Positions 1 through 9,170 of a stretch of DNA of 64,000 nt are shown one piece after another. The stretch covers positions 117,311-181,310 of the forward strand of contig NZ_JAHKRS010000009.1 in NCBI RefSeq assembly GCF_018863235.1, read 5' to 3'. Made by a program: the position numbers and the translations under genes. Position 1 is the stretch's first letter; every line of letters starts with the position of its first letter. The notes under the pieces are model-generated. The model did not search any database and was not told where the DNA came from. It worked only from the letters and a program-made list of their open reading frames with translations. Source of the DNA: Pseudomaricurvus albidus (GTDB lineage: Bacteria > Pseudomonadota > Gammaproteobacteria > Pseudomonadales > Cellvibrionaceae).

Positions 1-107
1 CCGGTGGACTTGCAGGTCTGGCAGGTCACAGAGTGAGATAGCAGGTGATGACTGATGTGCAGGTGCCCGCTGTCACAAAAAGGGCATGGCTCAATCAGAG
101 ACGCCAT
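1..107 (-). CDS. Lar-like zinc-ribbon protein, 5' part only (runs off left edge)
   Basis: The first 35 codons of a minus-strand gene are visible. It begins at an ATG at 107 with a GGAG Shine-Dalgarno about 8 nt upstream. The peptide starts MASLIEPCPFCDSGHL and continues to a second Cys pair (CQTCK). The C-P-F-C then C-x-x-C arrangement is a zinc ribbon, as in the short Lar-type (restriction alleviation-like) and related phage or bacterial zinc-finger proteins. The rest lies outside the window, so length and function cannot be judged. The family name rests only on the PCPFC start. Confidence 0.5.
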   Translation of the reverse strand, partial: MASLIEPCPFCDSGHLHISHHLLSHSVTCQTCKST

Positions 108-577
108 AATAAGATCTCCATTAATGGTGTTGGATTAGTTATTGAAATCGAGCTGTTATGAAACGCGTATGTTTGCGTGGAAGCGTGTTTTTTTGAGGGA
201 GTCGGGTCTGTGCCGGAAGGGATACCCGGAGGGTTAGGAAGGTGTCGGACTTCTGCCGAGCGTGTCATTGGATAGCAAACATCATTGAGTGAAAAGCACC
301 CCAATATCCACTGGTTGTCAGATTTAAGTCTAGAGTGGCTGTTCGTGAATGCAAGAAATTGGGTGAAATTTGTTCAAGGTTGCGGGGTGTGATGAAAATC
401 CACAGGATTATCGGGCAAGACACCACAAAGTAGATGGATATTCGTTCGACCGGATTTTTATTGGTATCGCAAAGGCGGCCGGACAAACTCGCCCAGCTGG
501 TGTAAAATCGGCCGCTAACCGTGATAGGGACGCACACAGTCCTTCGATTCTGACAACCTGAGTGAGAGATGTAGCCG
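108..577. other. Intergenic region upstream of fumarase
   Basis: This 470-base spacer lies between the divergent zinc-ribbon gene and fumarase and should hold both promoters. I see no convincing coding sequence: the short open frames have no good ribosome binding site or recognisable protein character. No operator or RNA structure stands out. Confidence 0.5.
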
Positions 578-2095
578 ATGACTACGGTAATTCGCAAAGA
601 CGACCTGATTGACAGCATCACCGATGCACTTCAGTTCATTTCCTACTACCACCCGAAAGATTTTATCCAGGCCATGAACGCCGCTTACGAGCGTGAAGCC
701 AGTCCGGCAGCCAAGGATGCAATGGCTCAAATTTTGATCAATTCTCGCATGTGTGCCGAAGGCCACCGTCCGATTTGTCAGGATACCGGTATTGTCAGCG
801 TCATCATGAAAATTGGTATGAATGTGCAGTGGGATACCGATTGCAGCATCGAAGACATGATCAACGAAGGTGTGAGCCGCGCTTACAACCATCCAGACAA
901 CAAGTTGCGTGCCTCTGTTCTGGCCGATCCGGACGGCGCTCGCAAAAACACGGGTGACAACACGCCCGCCATGATCACCTACAAGATGGTGCCTGGCGAC
1001 AAGGTGGATGTGCACGTAGTCGCGAAAGGCGGTGGTTCTGAAGCCAAGACCAAGTTTGCGATGTTGAACCCGTCTGACTCTGTCGTGGACTGGGTATTAA
1101 GCGTCCTGCCCACCATGGGTGCAGGCTGGTGTCCACCGGGTATCCTGGGTATCGGTATTGGCGGTACGGCCGATAAAGCCATGGCCATGGCGAAAGAAGC
1201 CCTGTTGGATCCGATTGATATTCAGGATCTGCAAGAGCGCGGCGCCAGCACACGTGCTGAAGAACTGCGTCTGGAGTTGATGGAAAAGGTGAACAATCTG
1301 GGCATTGGTGCACAGGGGCTGGGTGGTCTGACTACGGTTCTGGATGTCAAAGTTAAAGATTGCCCGACCCACGCTGCCAACAAGCCGATTGCGATTATTC
1401 CTAACTGTGCCGCGACCCGTTTGTGCAAATTTACCCTGGACGGTTCAGGCCCTGCGCTGCAAACGCCCCCAAGTCTGGATGACTGGCCTGAAATTACCTG
1501 GGAAGTGGGTAATGCCCGCCGTGTGAACCTGGACGAAATCACCAAAGAAGATGTTGCCGAGTGGCAGCCAGGTGAAACCATTCTGTTGTCCGGCAAATTG
1601 CTGACCGGCCGCGACGCAGCCCACAAGCGTATGGTCGATATGATCGCCAAAGGCGAAGAGCTGCCAGTGGATTTCACCAACCGCATGATTTACTACGTAG
1701 GCCCTGTTGATCCTATTGAAGGTGAAGTTGTGGGGCCTGCAGGTCCGACCACTGCAACCCGTATGGATAAGTTCACCCGTACCATGTTGGAAAAAACCGG
1801 TCTGATCGGCATGGTGGGCAAAGCCGAGCGCGGTGTGATGGCTATCGAAGCCATTAAAGACAACAAGGCTGTGTACCTGATGGCTGTGGGTGGTTCTGCT
1901 TATCTGGTGTCCAAAGCCATTAAAGCCTCTAAAGTGGTTGGCTTTGAAGATCTGGGAATGGAAGCCATTTATGAATTCACCATCAAGGACATGCCAGTAA
2001 CGGTTGCGGTCGATGTGAAAGGTGAATCTGTTCACCAGACAGGCCCGCAAATCTGGAAGGCCAAAATCGAAGAAGGTGCTATCGAGGTTCAGTAA
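578..2095 (+). CDS. fumA: Class I fumarate hydratase (4Fe-4S, oxygen-sensitive type)
   Basis: Reversibly hydrates fumarate to malate in the TCA cycle, in the cytoplasm. The 505-residue protein has the fused alpha and beta domains of single-chain class I fumarases. Typical segments are RPICQDTG near residue 65, TGDNTPA near 125, THAANKPIAIIPNCAATR near 265 and GPTTATRMDKF near 390. The Cys residues in RPICQDTG and IPNCAATR are likely cluster ligands (family knowledge). The gene stands alone, with a purine-rich GAGTGAGAGA just upstream of its ATG and an intrinsic terminator after the stop. The fumA/fumB choice of symbol is conventional; a heat-stable class II FumC is not what this is. Confidence 0.95.
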   Translation: MTTVIRKDDLIDSITDALQFISYYHPKDFIQAMNAAYEREASPAAKDAMAQILINSRMCAEGHRPICQDTGIVSVIMKIGMNVQWDTDCSIEDMINEGVSRAYNHPDNKLRASVLADPDGARKNTGDNTPAMITYKMVPGDKVDVHVVAKGGGSEAKTKFAMLNPSDSVVDWVLSVLPTMGAGWCPPGILGIGIGGTADKAMAMAKEALLDPIDIQDLQERGASTRAEELRLELMEKVNNLGIGAQGLGGLTTVLDVKVKDCPTHAANKPIAIIPNCAATRLCKFTLDGSGPALQTPPSLDDWPEITWEVGNARRVNLDEITKEDVAEWQPGETILLSGKLLTGRDAAHKRMVDMIAKGEELPVDFTNRMIYYVGPVDPIEGEVVGPAGPTTATRMDKFTRTMLEKTGLIGMVGKAERGVMAIEAIKDNKAVYLMAVGGSAYLVSKAIKASKVVGFEDLGMEAIYEFTIKDMPVTVAVDVKGESVHQTGPQIWKAKIEEGAIEVQ

Positions 2096-2121
2096 TTGCT
2101 GACCTCGTGCGTCGCACTGTG

Positions 2122-2148
2122 AAAACCGGGCATTGCCCGGTTTTTTTA
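2122..2148 (+). terminator. Intrinsic terminator after fumarase
   Basis: The hairpin AACCGGGCA/TGCCCGGTT, with almost no loop, is followed by a run of seven T. It lies 27 bases after the fumarase stop and separates it from the next gene. Confidence 0.85.
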
Positions 2149-2209
2149 TGTCTCAGTGAACTTGATTTAGTGAGCTACACTGAGAGTAACCATTGTTTGG
2201 GAGAAGATT

Positions 2210-2551
2210 ATGAAGTCACTGGCCGGAGAAGCCTGTACCACCTGCCGAGCGGATGCCCCGCAAGTTCCGCAAGAGGATCAGCAGGCGTTACTGCAGCAGC
2301 TGGCAGGTTGGTCGGTGGTTTCCAAAGATGGGATAAATCAGTTAGAGAAGGTCTTTCCCTTTAAAGATTTTAATCAGGCGCTGGACTTTGCCAATGCGGT
2401 TGGCGAGCTGGCCGAAGGGGCGAATCATCATCCCGCTATTTTAGTCGAGTGGGGCAAGACTACAGTGACCTGGTGGACTCATACCATTCAGGGATTGCAT
2501 CGCAACGATTTTGTGATGGCTGCAAAGACGGATTATTTGCACGGTAAATAA
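2210..2551 (+). CDS. phhB: Pterin-4a-carbinolamine dehydratase
   Basis: Dehydrates 4a-hydroxytetrahydrobiopterin, recycling the pterin cofactor of phenylalanine hydroxylase. The 113-residue protein has the family's usual length. Its hallmark region EGANHHPAILVEW followed by TVTWWTHT, near residues 68-88, contains the catalytic His pair. The start ATG follows GGGAGAAGATT, a clear Shine-Dalgarno. In pseudomonads phhB sits beside phhA, but no phenylalanine hydroxylase is in this window, so it is either encoded elsewhere or the protein serves another pterin role. Confidence 0.92.
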   Translation: MKSLAGEACTTCRADAPQVPQEDQQALLQQLAGWSVVSKDGINQLEKVFPFKDFNQALDFANAVGELAEGANHHPAILVEWGKTTVTWWTHTIQGLHRNDFVMAAKTDYLHGK

Positions 2552-2607
2552 TCCGTCTGCGATTGTATCTTTTAAAAATCAGTGGGTGCCTTAAACACCG
2601 GTGTGTT

Positions 2608-3321
2608 TTAAGAGATTGTCCCCGTAGTGCGCACGCGCTTACTGCCCTTCACGACAGGAGTGGTCTTTTTCGCTTTCTCGCGTTTTTCCACTTCTGCATC
2701 AATCAGGTTCTTAATCGCAATCAAAAAGCCTGTGACGATAAAAGCACCCGGTGGCAGGATAGCGACGAGGAAGCCGGGATAGTCATCGAACAGGGTAATT
2801 TTCCAGTGCTCAGCCATAGGGCCCAGTAGCAGATTCATGTCAGCGAACAGGGTGCCATGGCCAAGTACTTCACGAATAGCCCCCACAGCGACCAGCACCA
2901 GAGCGAATCCCATCCCCATCATAAAACCGTCAACCGCAGAGGCCGGCACATTGTTTTTACTGGCAAAGGCGTCGGCGCGTCCGAGGATGGCGCAGTTGGT
3001 CACAATCAGAGGGATAAAAATACCCAGTATTTGATACAGCTCGAAGGTGTAGGCCTTCATCAGCAGTTCGGTACAGGTTGTAAAAGAAGCAATGATCATC
3101 ACAAAAACGGGCAAGCGTACCGCGTCACTCACCGTTCTGCGGATCAGTGATACCGCAATGTTGGAACCCACCAGAACCAGTATGGTGGCCAGCCCCAATC
3201 CCAGGGCATTTACGACACTGCCACTGACGGCCAGTAATGGACACAGCCCCAGCAGCTGAACCAGAGCCGGGTTGTTTTTCCATAAGCCATTGTGAGTGAT
3301 TTCTGAGTAGCTAGTCGTCAT
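2608..3321 (-). CDS. rnfE: Rnf/Rsx electron transport complex subunit E
   Basis: Integral membrane subunit of the Rnf ion-translocating ferredoxin:NAD oxidoreductase (Rsx in E. coli). The 237-residue protein starts with the typical [23 protein letters not shown] and has about six membrane segments. The [15 protein letters not shown] segment carries the conserved Cys also found in RnfA (TTNCAVLG), where a membrane 2Fe-2S cluster is thought to sit (family knowledge). It is the last gene of rnfABCDGE, 11 bases after rnfG. No nth follows, unlike in E. coli. The charged C-terminal tail (about 25 residues, Lys/Arg-rich) is cytoplasmic. Confidence 0.95.
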   Translation of the reverse strand: MTTSYSEITHNGLWKNNPALVQLLGLCPLLAVSGSVVNALGLGLATILVLVGSNIAVSLIRRTVSDAVRLPVFVMIIASFTTCTELLMKAYTFELYQILGIFIPLIVTNCAILGRADAFASKNNVPASAVDGFMMGMGFALVLVAVGAIREVLGHGTLFADMNLLLGPMAEHWKITLFDDYPGFLVAILPPGAFIVTGFLIAIKNLIDAEVEKREKAKKTTPVVKGSKRVRTTGTIS

Positions 3322-3332
3322 GATGGTATCGC

Positions 3333-4022
3333 TCAGTTGTCAGCTGTATCTGATGAGGAGTCGTTGGATGCAGTGGTGTGCGCATCACTCTTGCCAGTGG
3401 TCTCGGGCTTTAATCCCAGAGGATCGGCTTCTGCGTAATATTGCAGGGCTTCCTTAACCTTTTTAACAACGGCACGCGGGGTGATGGTGGCGCCGGTGAA
3501 CTGATCAAATTCACCACCGTCTTTTTTGACGGCCCACTCTTCAGCGGCAGGCTGACCCAGGGATTTGCCGTTAAAGCCCAGGATCCAGGAGCTCTTTTTC
3601 AGCTCGACCTTGTCACCCAGCCCCGGTGTTTCGTTGTGGGACAGCACTCTGACGCCCGCGACGGTTCCATCGGCGTTGATGCCGATGATCAGTTTGATGT
3701 CGCCGCTGTAGCCGTCGGGTGCGACAGCGGGAATGATTGCTGCTACCGGCGTGTCGTGGTCTCGGGCGATGTTAATCTCACCACCTTCTTTCAGCCCCAG
3801 TAGTGGCCAGTACTCAGGCTCTATGGTGACAGTATCGACCAGAAGATCGTTGTTGTGACGATCTAAGGGCACAATTTCCAGCAGAGCTTTTTGCGCTGCC
3901 TCGCGTTCAGCTGCGGCAATACGATCGCGTGTACCCGCCTGTGTTCCTGCCAGAATAGCAGCGGTAATAAGGGCAAACAAACCCAGTAACAGGCTGTTTT
4001 TACTGATGGAAAGACCCAGCAT
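3333..4022 (-). CDS. rnfG: Rnf/Rsx electron transport complex subunit G (covalent flavoprotein)
   Basis: Periplasm-facing flavoprotein subunit of Rnf. One N-terminal membrane anchor (about residues 9-28) precedes an FMN-binding domain. The motif FTGATITP near residue 178 contains the Thr that carries covalently bound FMN (S/T-G-A-T motif, family knowledge). The C-terminal 25 residues are Ser/Thr/Asp-rich and look disordered. It is separated from rnfD by only 2 bases, so translation is probably coupled. Confidence 0.94.
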   Translation of the reverse strand: MLGLSISKNSLLLGLFALITAAILAGTQAGTRDRIAAAEREAAQKALLEIVPLDRHNNDLLVDTVTIEPEYWPLLGLKEGGEINIARDHDTPVAAIIPAVAPDGYSGDIKLIIGINADGTVAGVRVLSHNETPGLGDKVELKKSSWILGFNGKSLGQPAAEEWAVKKDGGEFDQFTGATITPRAVVKKVKEALQYYAEADPLGLKPETTGKSDAHTTASNDSSSDTADN

Positions 4023-4024
4023 GT

Positions 4025-5134
4025 TCAGTCCTTTTTCTCGGTGGCGCGACGGGCTTTGTCGTGGCCATAAGTGCGCGGCAGCGTGTAATAGTCGATAAAA
4101 GGCGCTGCAAAATTCATCAACAGTACTGCAAAGGCGACTGCATCAGGGTAGTTGCCCCAGACGCGAATGACGTAGACCAGTATGCCGATGCCGGCACCAT
4201 AGAACAGTCTGCCTTTGGTACTGACTGCCGACGAAACGGGATCTGTGGCGATAAAAAACGCGCCCAGCATGGTGGCGCCGGAGAGCAGGTGGAAGTAGGG
4301 TGAGCCGCCACTGTGTGAGCTGCCGCCGTCGTAAAAGGCCAAAGACAGGATGAAAATGGTAGCCAGCATGCTGACCGGAGTGTGCCAGGTGAAAATCTTG
4401 CGATACAGCAAATACACCCCGCCCAGCAAAAAGGCCAGGTTAACCCACTCCCACCCAGCGCCAGCCCAGCGGCCGGTAGCAAAGATGGGTTCAGAGTTGT
4501 ACAGGTGTTCGACAAGCTGTGAATTATTGTGCTTAAACACATCCAGAGGTGTGGCACCGGTAAAGGCGTCGATACTGCCAGCGCCTGTAAAGATGTGCTG
4601 CAGTGCTATCCAGGGGCCAAGCGGTCCCTGACCGTCTTCAAGCATGGTGCGTGGAATTGCCCACTGGGTCATTTCCACAGGAAAGGAGATCAGCAATATC
4701 ACATAGCCGACCATGGCGGGATTGAATGGGTTGTAACCCATGCCACCATACAGATGTTTGGCAAGAATGATTGCCGAAGCGGTACCGACGACGACGATCC
4801 ACCAAGGGCAGTAGGGGGGCAGAGCCAGACCCAGCAGAACACCGGTGACCACGGCGCTGTAATCTTTGAGGAAGAAACCAACAGGACGGTTGCGCAGTTT
4901 CAGAACAGCGGCTTCGCAGGCTATTGCCGTGATGGAGGCCATCACCACATTTATCAGTGTGCCGGGGCCGAAGAAATAGCTCAGGGTTATCAAACCGGGC
5001 ACGCAGGCAAGTATGACTTGCTTCATTACGTCGCCGGTATCGCCCGCACGGGTGGTGTGCGGCGATGTCATTTTCATAAAGGCCATAGTGTTTCCTGTTG
5101 GCGCTGCTGTCCCCGCTGTGCGGGGTGTCGTCAT
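4025..5134 (-). CDS. rnfD: Rnf/Rsx electron transport complex subunit D
   Basis: Large membrane subunit of Rnf, related to NqrB, with about nine to ten membrane segments over 369 residues. [10 protein letters not shown] near residue 195 is the covalent FMN attachment site (the Thr of GAT). The segment [20 protein letters not shown] near the C-terminus is typical of RnfD/NqrB. The N-terminal 25 residues are an extra hydrophilic leader before the conserved [10 protein letters not shown] stretch, and an internal Met there could be the true start. It lies 7 bases downstream of rnfC. Confidence 0.94.
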   Translation of the reverse strand: MTTPRTAGTAAPTGNTMAFMKMTSPHTTRAGDTGDVMKQVILACVPGLITLSYFFGPGTLINVVMASITAIACEAAVLKLRNRPVGFFLKDYSAVVTGVLLGLALPPYCPWWIVVVGTASAIILAKHLYGGMGYNPFNPAMVGYVILLISFPVEMTQWAIPRTMLEDGQGPLGPWIALQHIFTGAGSIDAFTGATPLDVFKHNNSQLVEHLYNSEPIFATGRWAGAGWEWVNLAFLLGGVYLLYRKIFTWHTPVSMLATIFILSLAFYDGGSSHSGGSPYFHLLSGATMLGAFFIATDPVSSAVSTKGRLFYGAGIGILVYVIRVWGNYPDAVAFAVLLMNFAAPFIDYYTLPRTYGHDKARRATEKKD

Positions 5135-5141
5135 AAGGCTG

Positions 5142-7748
5142 TTAAGCGTTGCTCAATTCTTGCTTTGCCTGTTCTAACTTGGCTTCTGTCTTCTCAACAC
5201 CCGTTTTAAAGGCGTCCAGATTGGGATCGTCTTCGGCTTCAGCCTTGGCGAGTCGCTGTCTGGCTTTTTCCAGACGGGTTTCAAGCGAGGCAATCTGATC
5301 CCGCAGCTTGTCCTCTGGCGACATGTTGGCCAGAGCTTCTGCCTTTGCCTTGGCTTTTTCGATGGCGGCTGTGGCTGCATCAGGCTGTTCAGGTGTTTCT
5401 TCTGCTTTAGACGAGGCCGTTGGTTGATCGTCCAGTTCCGGAGCCTTGGGGTTGATTGCTCTCAATTCGTCACGCAGTTTGTCGCGTTTGCTGAGCATCT
5501 TGTCCAACCCAAGTTGCAGGGCGTCAACGGTATCGGCGTTGTCAGCTTTGGCTTTTTCGAGCTTGGCTTGAGCCTTTTCCAAACGACCTGCCATGCTGTT
5601 GAGCTGATCCCGAAGCTTGTCCTCCGGAGACATACTGGCCTGCTGAGCCGCTTTGGCTTTGGCTCGCTCAATGGCGGCCGCCGCGGCATCCTGTTCTTCA
5701 GGTGCGGGTGCGGCAGGAGCCGATGGCGCCAACTCGGCGAGTTCTTTCTCGGCGGTTGCGATTTTCTCTTTGAGTTTGTCGACACCGGTTTGCAGTGCCT
5801 CAACCTTGTCGGAATTTTCTGCCTGGGCGGTTGCCAGCTTTTCTTCGGCCTTGGCGAGACGTCCGTTTAACGATTCGATGTTGGCTTTCAGCTTCTCGTC
5901 CGGTGCCATGGTCATTTTCGCTTGCGCGCGGGCAATGGCAGCTGCAACCGGATCGTTTGGATCGGTGGCGGCCGGGGCCCTATCAGTGGCTTCGGCAACG
6001 ATTTCGGTGGGCACGGGTTTAAAGTCGGCCAGCTTGTTTTGCGTTTCCTGCAGTTTCAGCTCGGCTTGCTTGATTTGAGCTGCCAGGCGGTCTTTCATGT
6101 CGCCCTCGGCTTCGGCATGACGCTGCTGAAGTTTTTCCAATCGGCCTTCGGCGCTGGTGACGGCTCGCTGCAGTTTGGATTTTTGCTCTTCAGGCGTGGC
6201 CTGTTTGGCCTTGGCGCTGGCCATGGCGGTGGCAACGATGTCGACTTTGTCTGCGTGCGATGCCGGTTTTACGCCCGCAGCTTTTTCCGCTTCCTGTTTT
6301 TGCTTGGCGAGTTCTGCCGCTTTTTTGCGGGCCAGACGCTTGGCTTCTTTTTCTGCTTCTGCTTTGGCGATACGTTCCTGACGGAACTCAAAGCGCTTGC
6401 GTGAGCGATCGGATTTCTCTTTATCGATCGCCATTTGCCGCATGGTGCCTTTGGCCGCACGGTAGTACTGCACCAGCGGGATGTTGCTGGGGCAGACAAA
6501 GGAGCAGGCGCCGCACTCGATACAATCCTTGATGTTCTGGGCTTCGAGACGGTCGTATTCTTCCGCTGCCGCGTACCAGTACATTTGTTGTGGCAGCAGG
6601 CTGGCGGGACAGGCCTCGGCGCACATGCCGCAGCGAATACACGCCTGGGCCGGTGGCGGTGGCGGCAATTCTTTTTTGGTGGGCGCCAGAATGCAGTTGG
6701 TGGTCTTGACCACCGGTACGTCATCCTGCTCCAGGGCGTACCCCATCATGGGGCCGCCAACGATCAGGCGCATGGCTTTCTTTTCGACAAAGCCGTGTTC
6801 AGCCAGCACGTGATGGATCGGTGTCCCCAGACGTACCAGAATATTGCGCTGGGTTTCCAAAGCCTGGCCCACAACCGTGGTGATACGTTCGATCAGGGGC
6901 TTGCCAAAGCGTACTGCTTCATAGGCTGCGACGGCTGTTCCCACGTTTTGCAATACAATACCAATATCAGACGGTAATCCGCCGGAAGGCACTTCCTTGC
7001 CGGTGAGGATTTGAATCAGCTGTTTTTCGCCGCCGGACGGGTATTTTGTGGGGAAGCTCACCACTTCAATGTTGGTGCCTTGTGCTGCCTGAGTGACAGC
7101 GGCAATGGCTTTGGGTTTGTTGTCTTCAATGCCGATAACAACCCGTTCAGGATTACCCAGCAGGTGAGCCAGCAGCTGGGTGCCTCGGATGATGTCCTCC
7201 GGGCGGGTTTGCATGAGGATATCGTCGGCGGTGATGTAGGGCTCACACTCAGTGCCGTTGAGAATCAGTGTGTCGATTGGCTGGTTTGCACGTGGGCTCA
7301 GTTTTACCGCAGTGGGGAAACCCGCGCCTCCCATGCCGGTAATGCCCGCATTGCGAATTTTTTGTACCAGCGTGTCTCTGTCCAGTGACAGGTAGTCTTC
7401 ACAGGTTTCAAAGTCGGCGAACTCATCTTTGCCGTCGGCCGCGATCACAATGCAGGGGCCACTTAACCCGGAAGGGTGTGGCAAGGTACGATCTTCAATG
7501 GCAGTTACGGTACCGGATGTGGAGGCGTGAACCGGAGCACTGATCATGCCTTTTGCTTCGGCAATTTTTTGTCCGCCAAGAACACGGTCACCGACAGCAA
7601 CAACAGGTTTCGCGGGAGCGCCGATATGCTGGCTGAGCGGAAAAATCAGTTCGTCCGGCAGGCTGATTTCGCCGAGAGGCAATTGCAGGGACTGGCTTTT
7701 ATTTTCTTCCGGGTGGATTCCACCGGGGATCGACCAAATTTTTGTCAC
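5142..7748 (-). CDS. rnfC: Rnf/Rsx electron transport complex subunit C with long repeat-containing tail
   Basis: Peripheral NADH-facing subunit of Rnf. The N-terminal part (about residues 1-445) is canonical: a Gly-rich flavin/NADH-binding region ([11 protein letters not shown] near 141) and two 4Fe-4S motifs, [12 protein letters not shown] near 369 and [12 protein letters not shown] near 408. The remaining roughly 420 residues are Ala/Lys/Glu-rich and predicted coiled coil. They contain four related units of about 80-95 residues; three show IxxAxAKA, then PDEKL or PEDKL, then GRLxKA or TRLEKA. At 868 residues it is longer than E. coli RsxC (about 740). Its ATG overlaps the rnfB stop (ATGA). 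Confidence 0.95.
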   Translation of the reverse strand: MTKIWSIPGGIHPEENKSQSLQLPLGEISLPDELIFPLSQHIGAPAKPVVAVGDRVLGGQKIAEAKGMISAPVHASTSGTVTAIEDRTLPHPSGLSGPCIVIAADGKDEFADFETCEDYLSLDRDTLVQKIRNAGITGMGGAGFPTAVKLSPRANQPIDTLILNGTECEPYITADDILMQTRPEDIIRGTQLLAHLLGNPERVVIGIEDNKPKAIAAVTQAAQGTNIEVVSFPTKYPSGGEKQLIQILTGKEVPSGGLPSDIGIVLQNVGTAVAAYEAVRFGKPLIERITTVVGQALETQRNILVRLGTPIHHVLAEHGFVEKKAMRLIVGGPMMGYALEQDDVPVVKTTNCILAPTKKELPPPPPAQACIRCGMCAEACPASLLPQQMYWYAAAEEYDRLEAQNIKDCIECGACSFVCPSNIPLVQYYRAAKGTMRQMAIDKEKSDRSRKRFEFRQERIAKAEAEKEAKRLARKKAAELAKQKQEAEKAAGVKPASHADKVDIVATAMASAKAKQATPEEQKSKLQRAVTSAEGRLEKLQQRHAEAEGDMKDRLAAQIKQAELKLQETQNKLADFKPVPTEIVAEATDRAPAATDPNDPVAAAIARAQAKMTMAPDEKLKANIESLNGRLAKAEEKLATAQAENSDKVEALQTGVDKLKEKIATAEKELAELAPSAPAAPAPEEQDAAAAAIERAKAKAAQQASMSPEDKLRDQLNSMAGRLEKAQAKLEKAKADNADTVDALQLGLDKMLSKRDKLRDELRAINPKAPELDDQPTASSKAEETPEQPDAATAAIEKAKAKAEALANMSPEDKLRDQIASLETRLEKARQRLAKAEAEDDPNLDAFKTGVEKTEAKLEQAKQELSNA

Positions 7749-8368
7749 GCGGCCGCTCCATCTTTATCGGGGTGTTTATCGGTGGCAATGATCTGAATGT
7801 TTTCAACAACTGCCGGGGGCTTGTTCCATTTCCAGTCACTCAGACCGGATTCCACAGGCAGCATATCGATGCAATCTACCGGGCAGGGCTCTACACAGAG
7901 GTCGCAGCCGGTGCACTCATCGGCAATGACGGTATGCATCTGTTTGGCCGCGCCCAGAATGGCATCCATCGGGCAGGCCTGAATGCACTTGGTGCAGCCA
8001 ATACATTCATCTTCACGGATGTAAGCGACGGTCTTAACTTCGGATTCTTCGCCGTGTTCTTCATCCAGTGTTGGGGCTTCGACATCCAGCAGGTCGGCAA
8101 TGGCGTTGATGGTCGCCTGTCCTCCGGGAGGACATTTGTTGATGGCGTCGCCATTGGCAATGGCCTCGGCGTAGGGGCGACAACCCGGATAGCTGCATTG
8201 TCCGCACTGGGTTTGGGGCAAGAGCTCGTCCAGCTGATCCACAATGGGGTCGCCTTCGACTTTAAACTGAACGGCGGCATAGCCCAGTACGGCACCAAAC
8301 ACCAGAGACAGTGCTACCAGTGCAGCCAGAGCCGCCAGAAATGGATGTGTCAGAAGATATTCGTACAT
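7745..8368 (-). CDS. rnfB: Rnf/Rsx electron transport complex subunit B (ferredoxin-like)
   Basis: Electron-entry subunit of Rnf. It has an N-terminal membrane anchor (about residues 8-30), then a four-Cys cluster region [14 protein letters not shown]...CPPGG (near 55-81), then a two-cluster ferredoxin domain with [12 protein letters not shown] and [12 protein letters not shown] (near 118-160). Its length of 207 residues is normal. The stop overlaps the rnfC start by four bases, indicating translational coupling. Confidence 0.95.
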   Translation of the reverse strand: MYEYLLTHPFLAALAALVALSLVFGAVLGYAAVQFKVEGDPIVDQLDELLPQTQCGQCSYPGCRPYAEAIANGDAINKCPPGGQATINAIADLLDVEAPTLDEEHGEESEVKTVAYIREDECIGCTKCIQACPMDAILGAAKQMHTVIADECTGCDLCVEPCPVDCIDMLPVESGLSDWKWNKPPAVVENIQIIATDKHPDKDGAAA

Positions 8369-8394
8369 AGTTGTCTACAATATTCAGCCGGTGC

Positions 8395-8970
8395 TCAGAC
8401 CAGACCGCTAAAGCCCATGAAGGCCAGCGACATCAGGCCTGCGGTTATCATGCCGATAGCGGCACCTTTAAAAGGCACGGGCACGTCAGCCACAGCGAGA
8501 CGCTCGCGCATGGCAGAAAAGAGAATTAACACAAAGGAAAAGCCCAGGGCGGCACCGAACCCATAGAGAGCCGACTCCGTAAAGGTATGGGCTTTGGCGG
8601 TATTTTGCAGAGCCACACCCAAAACGGCACAGTTGGTGGTAATCAGGGGCAGAAAGACGCCCAGTACGCGATACAGCAGCGGGCTGGTTTTCTCGATAAA
8701 CATCTTGGCGAACTGTACAACCACAGCGATCACCAAAATAAAGGCGATGGTCTTGAGGTATTCGAGTCCGAGTGGGGCCAGGATAAAGTTGTGTACCAGA
8801 TAACTGCAGATCGAGGCCAACGTCAGTACAAACGTGGTCGCCCCACCCATACCAATGGCTGTTTCCAGTTTATTGGAAACACCCATGAAGGGGCACAGGC
8901 CCAGAAACTGGACCAGTACAAAGTTGTTGACCAGGATCGTGCTGATCAATATCACCACAAAGTCTGTCAT
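8395..8970 (-). CDS. rnfA: Rnf/Rsx electron transport complex subunit A
   Basis: Membrane subunit with six predicted helices and 191 residues, close to the usual 193. The start [20 protein letters not shown] and the segment [12 protein letters not shown] are diagnostic. It is homologous to RnfE and NqrE; together RnfA and RnfE bury a shared Fe-S cluster and form part of the ion path (family knowledge). It is the first gene of the operon, so the operon promoter should lie in 8971-9170. Confidence 0.95.
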   Translation of the reverse strand: MTDFVVILISTILVNNFVLVQFLGLCPFMGVSNKLETAIGMGGATTFVLTLASICSYLVHNFILAPLGLEYLKTIAFILVIAVVVQFAKMFIEKTSPLLYRVLGVFLPLITTNCAVLGVALQNTAKAHTFTESALYGFGAALGFSFVLILFSAMRERLAVADVPVPFKGAAIGMITAGLMSLAFMGFSGLV

Positions 8971-9117
8971 AGTTCAGGCTCATCACCGGTTAACCGGTTG
9001 TCATAATAGGCAGTTTCCGGTGCAAAACCGGAAGCCTTACAATTTTAATGGTTTAATTAGTATCTTGTTAACGGTTTTGCCGATAAGGGTTATTGGCTGA
9101 GTTACTTGCGCATAATC

Positions 9118-9160
9118 CGTCATTGCGAGGACCAGTGTCGCCCGGTTCCTCGCAATGACG
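9118..9160. repeat. Perfect 14-bp inverted repeat (REP-like) between metG and rnfA
   Basis: The arms CGTCATTGCGAGGA (9118-9131) and TCCTCGCAATGACG (9147-9160) are exact reverse complements around a 15-nt loop. The sequence begins 11 bases past the metG stop. The CGTCATTGCGAGG core resembles dispersed palindromic repeats seen in many bacterial genomes. It could also act as a terminator or 3' stabiliser for metG, but there is no T run on the minus strand. Confidence 0.7.
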
Positions 9161-9170
9161 AATGGAAGGC

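Noticed and set aside
370..561. 63-codon frame upstream of fumarase
   Set aside because: There is no Shine-Dalgarno, and the composition looks like non-coding promoter DNA.
2585..2614. CTTAAACAC/GTGTTTTAAG hairpin between phhB and rnfE as terminator
   Set aside because: The stem has a bulge and no clear T run on either strand; too weak to annotate.
5174..6730. Several long open frames on both strands inside rnfC
   Set aside because: They are shadows of the Ala/Lys/Glu-rich repeat codons of rnfC, with no ribosome sites and biased composition.
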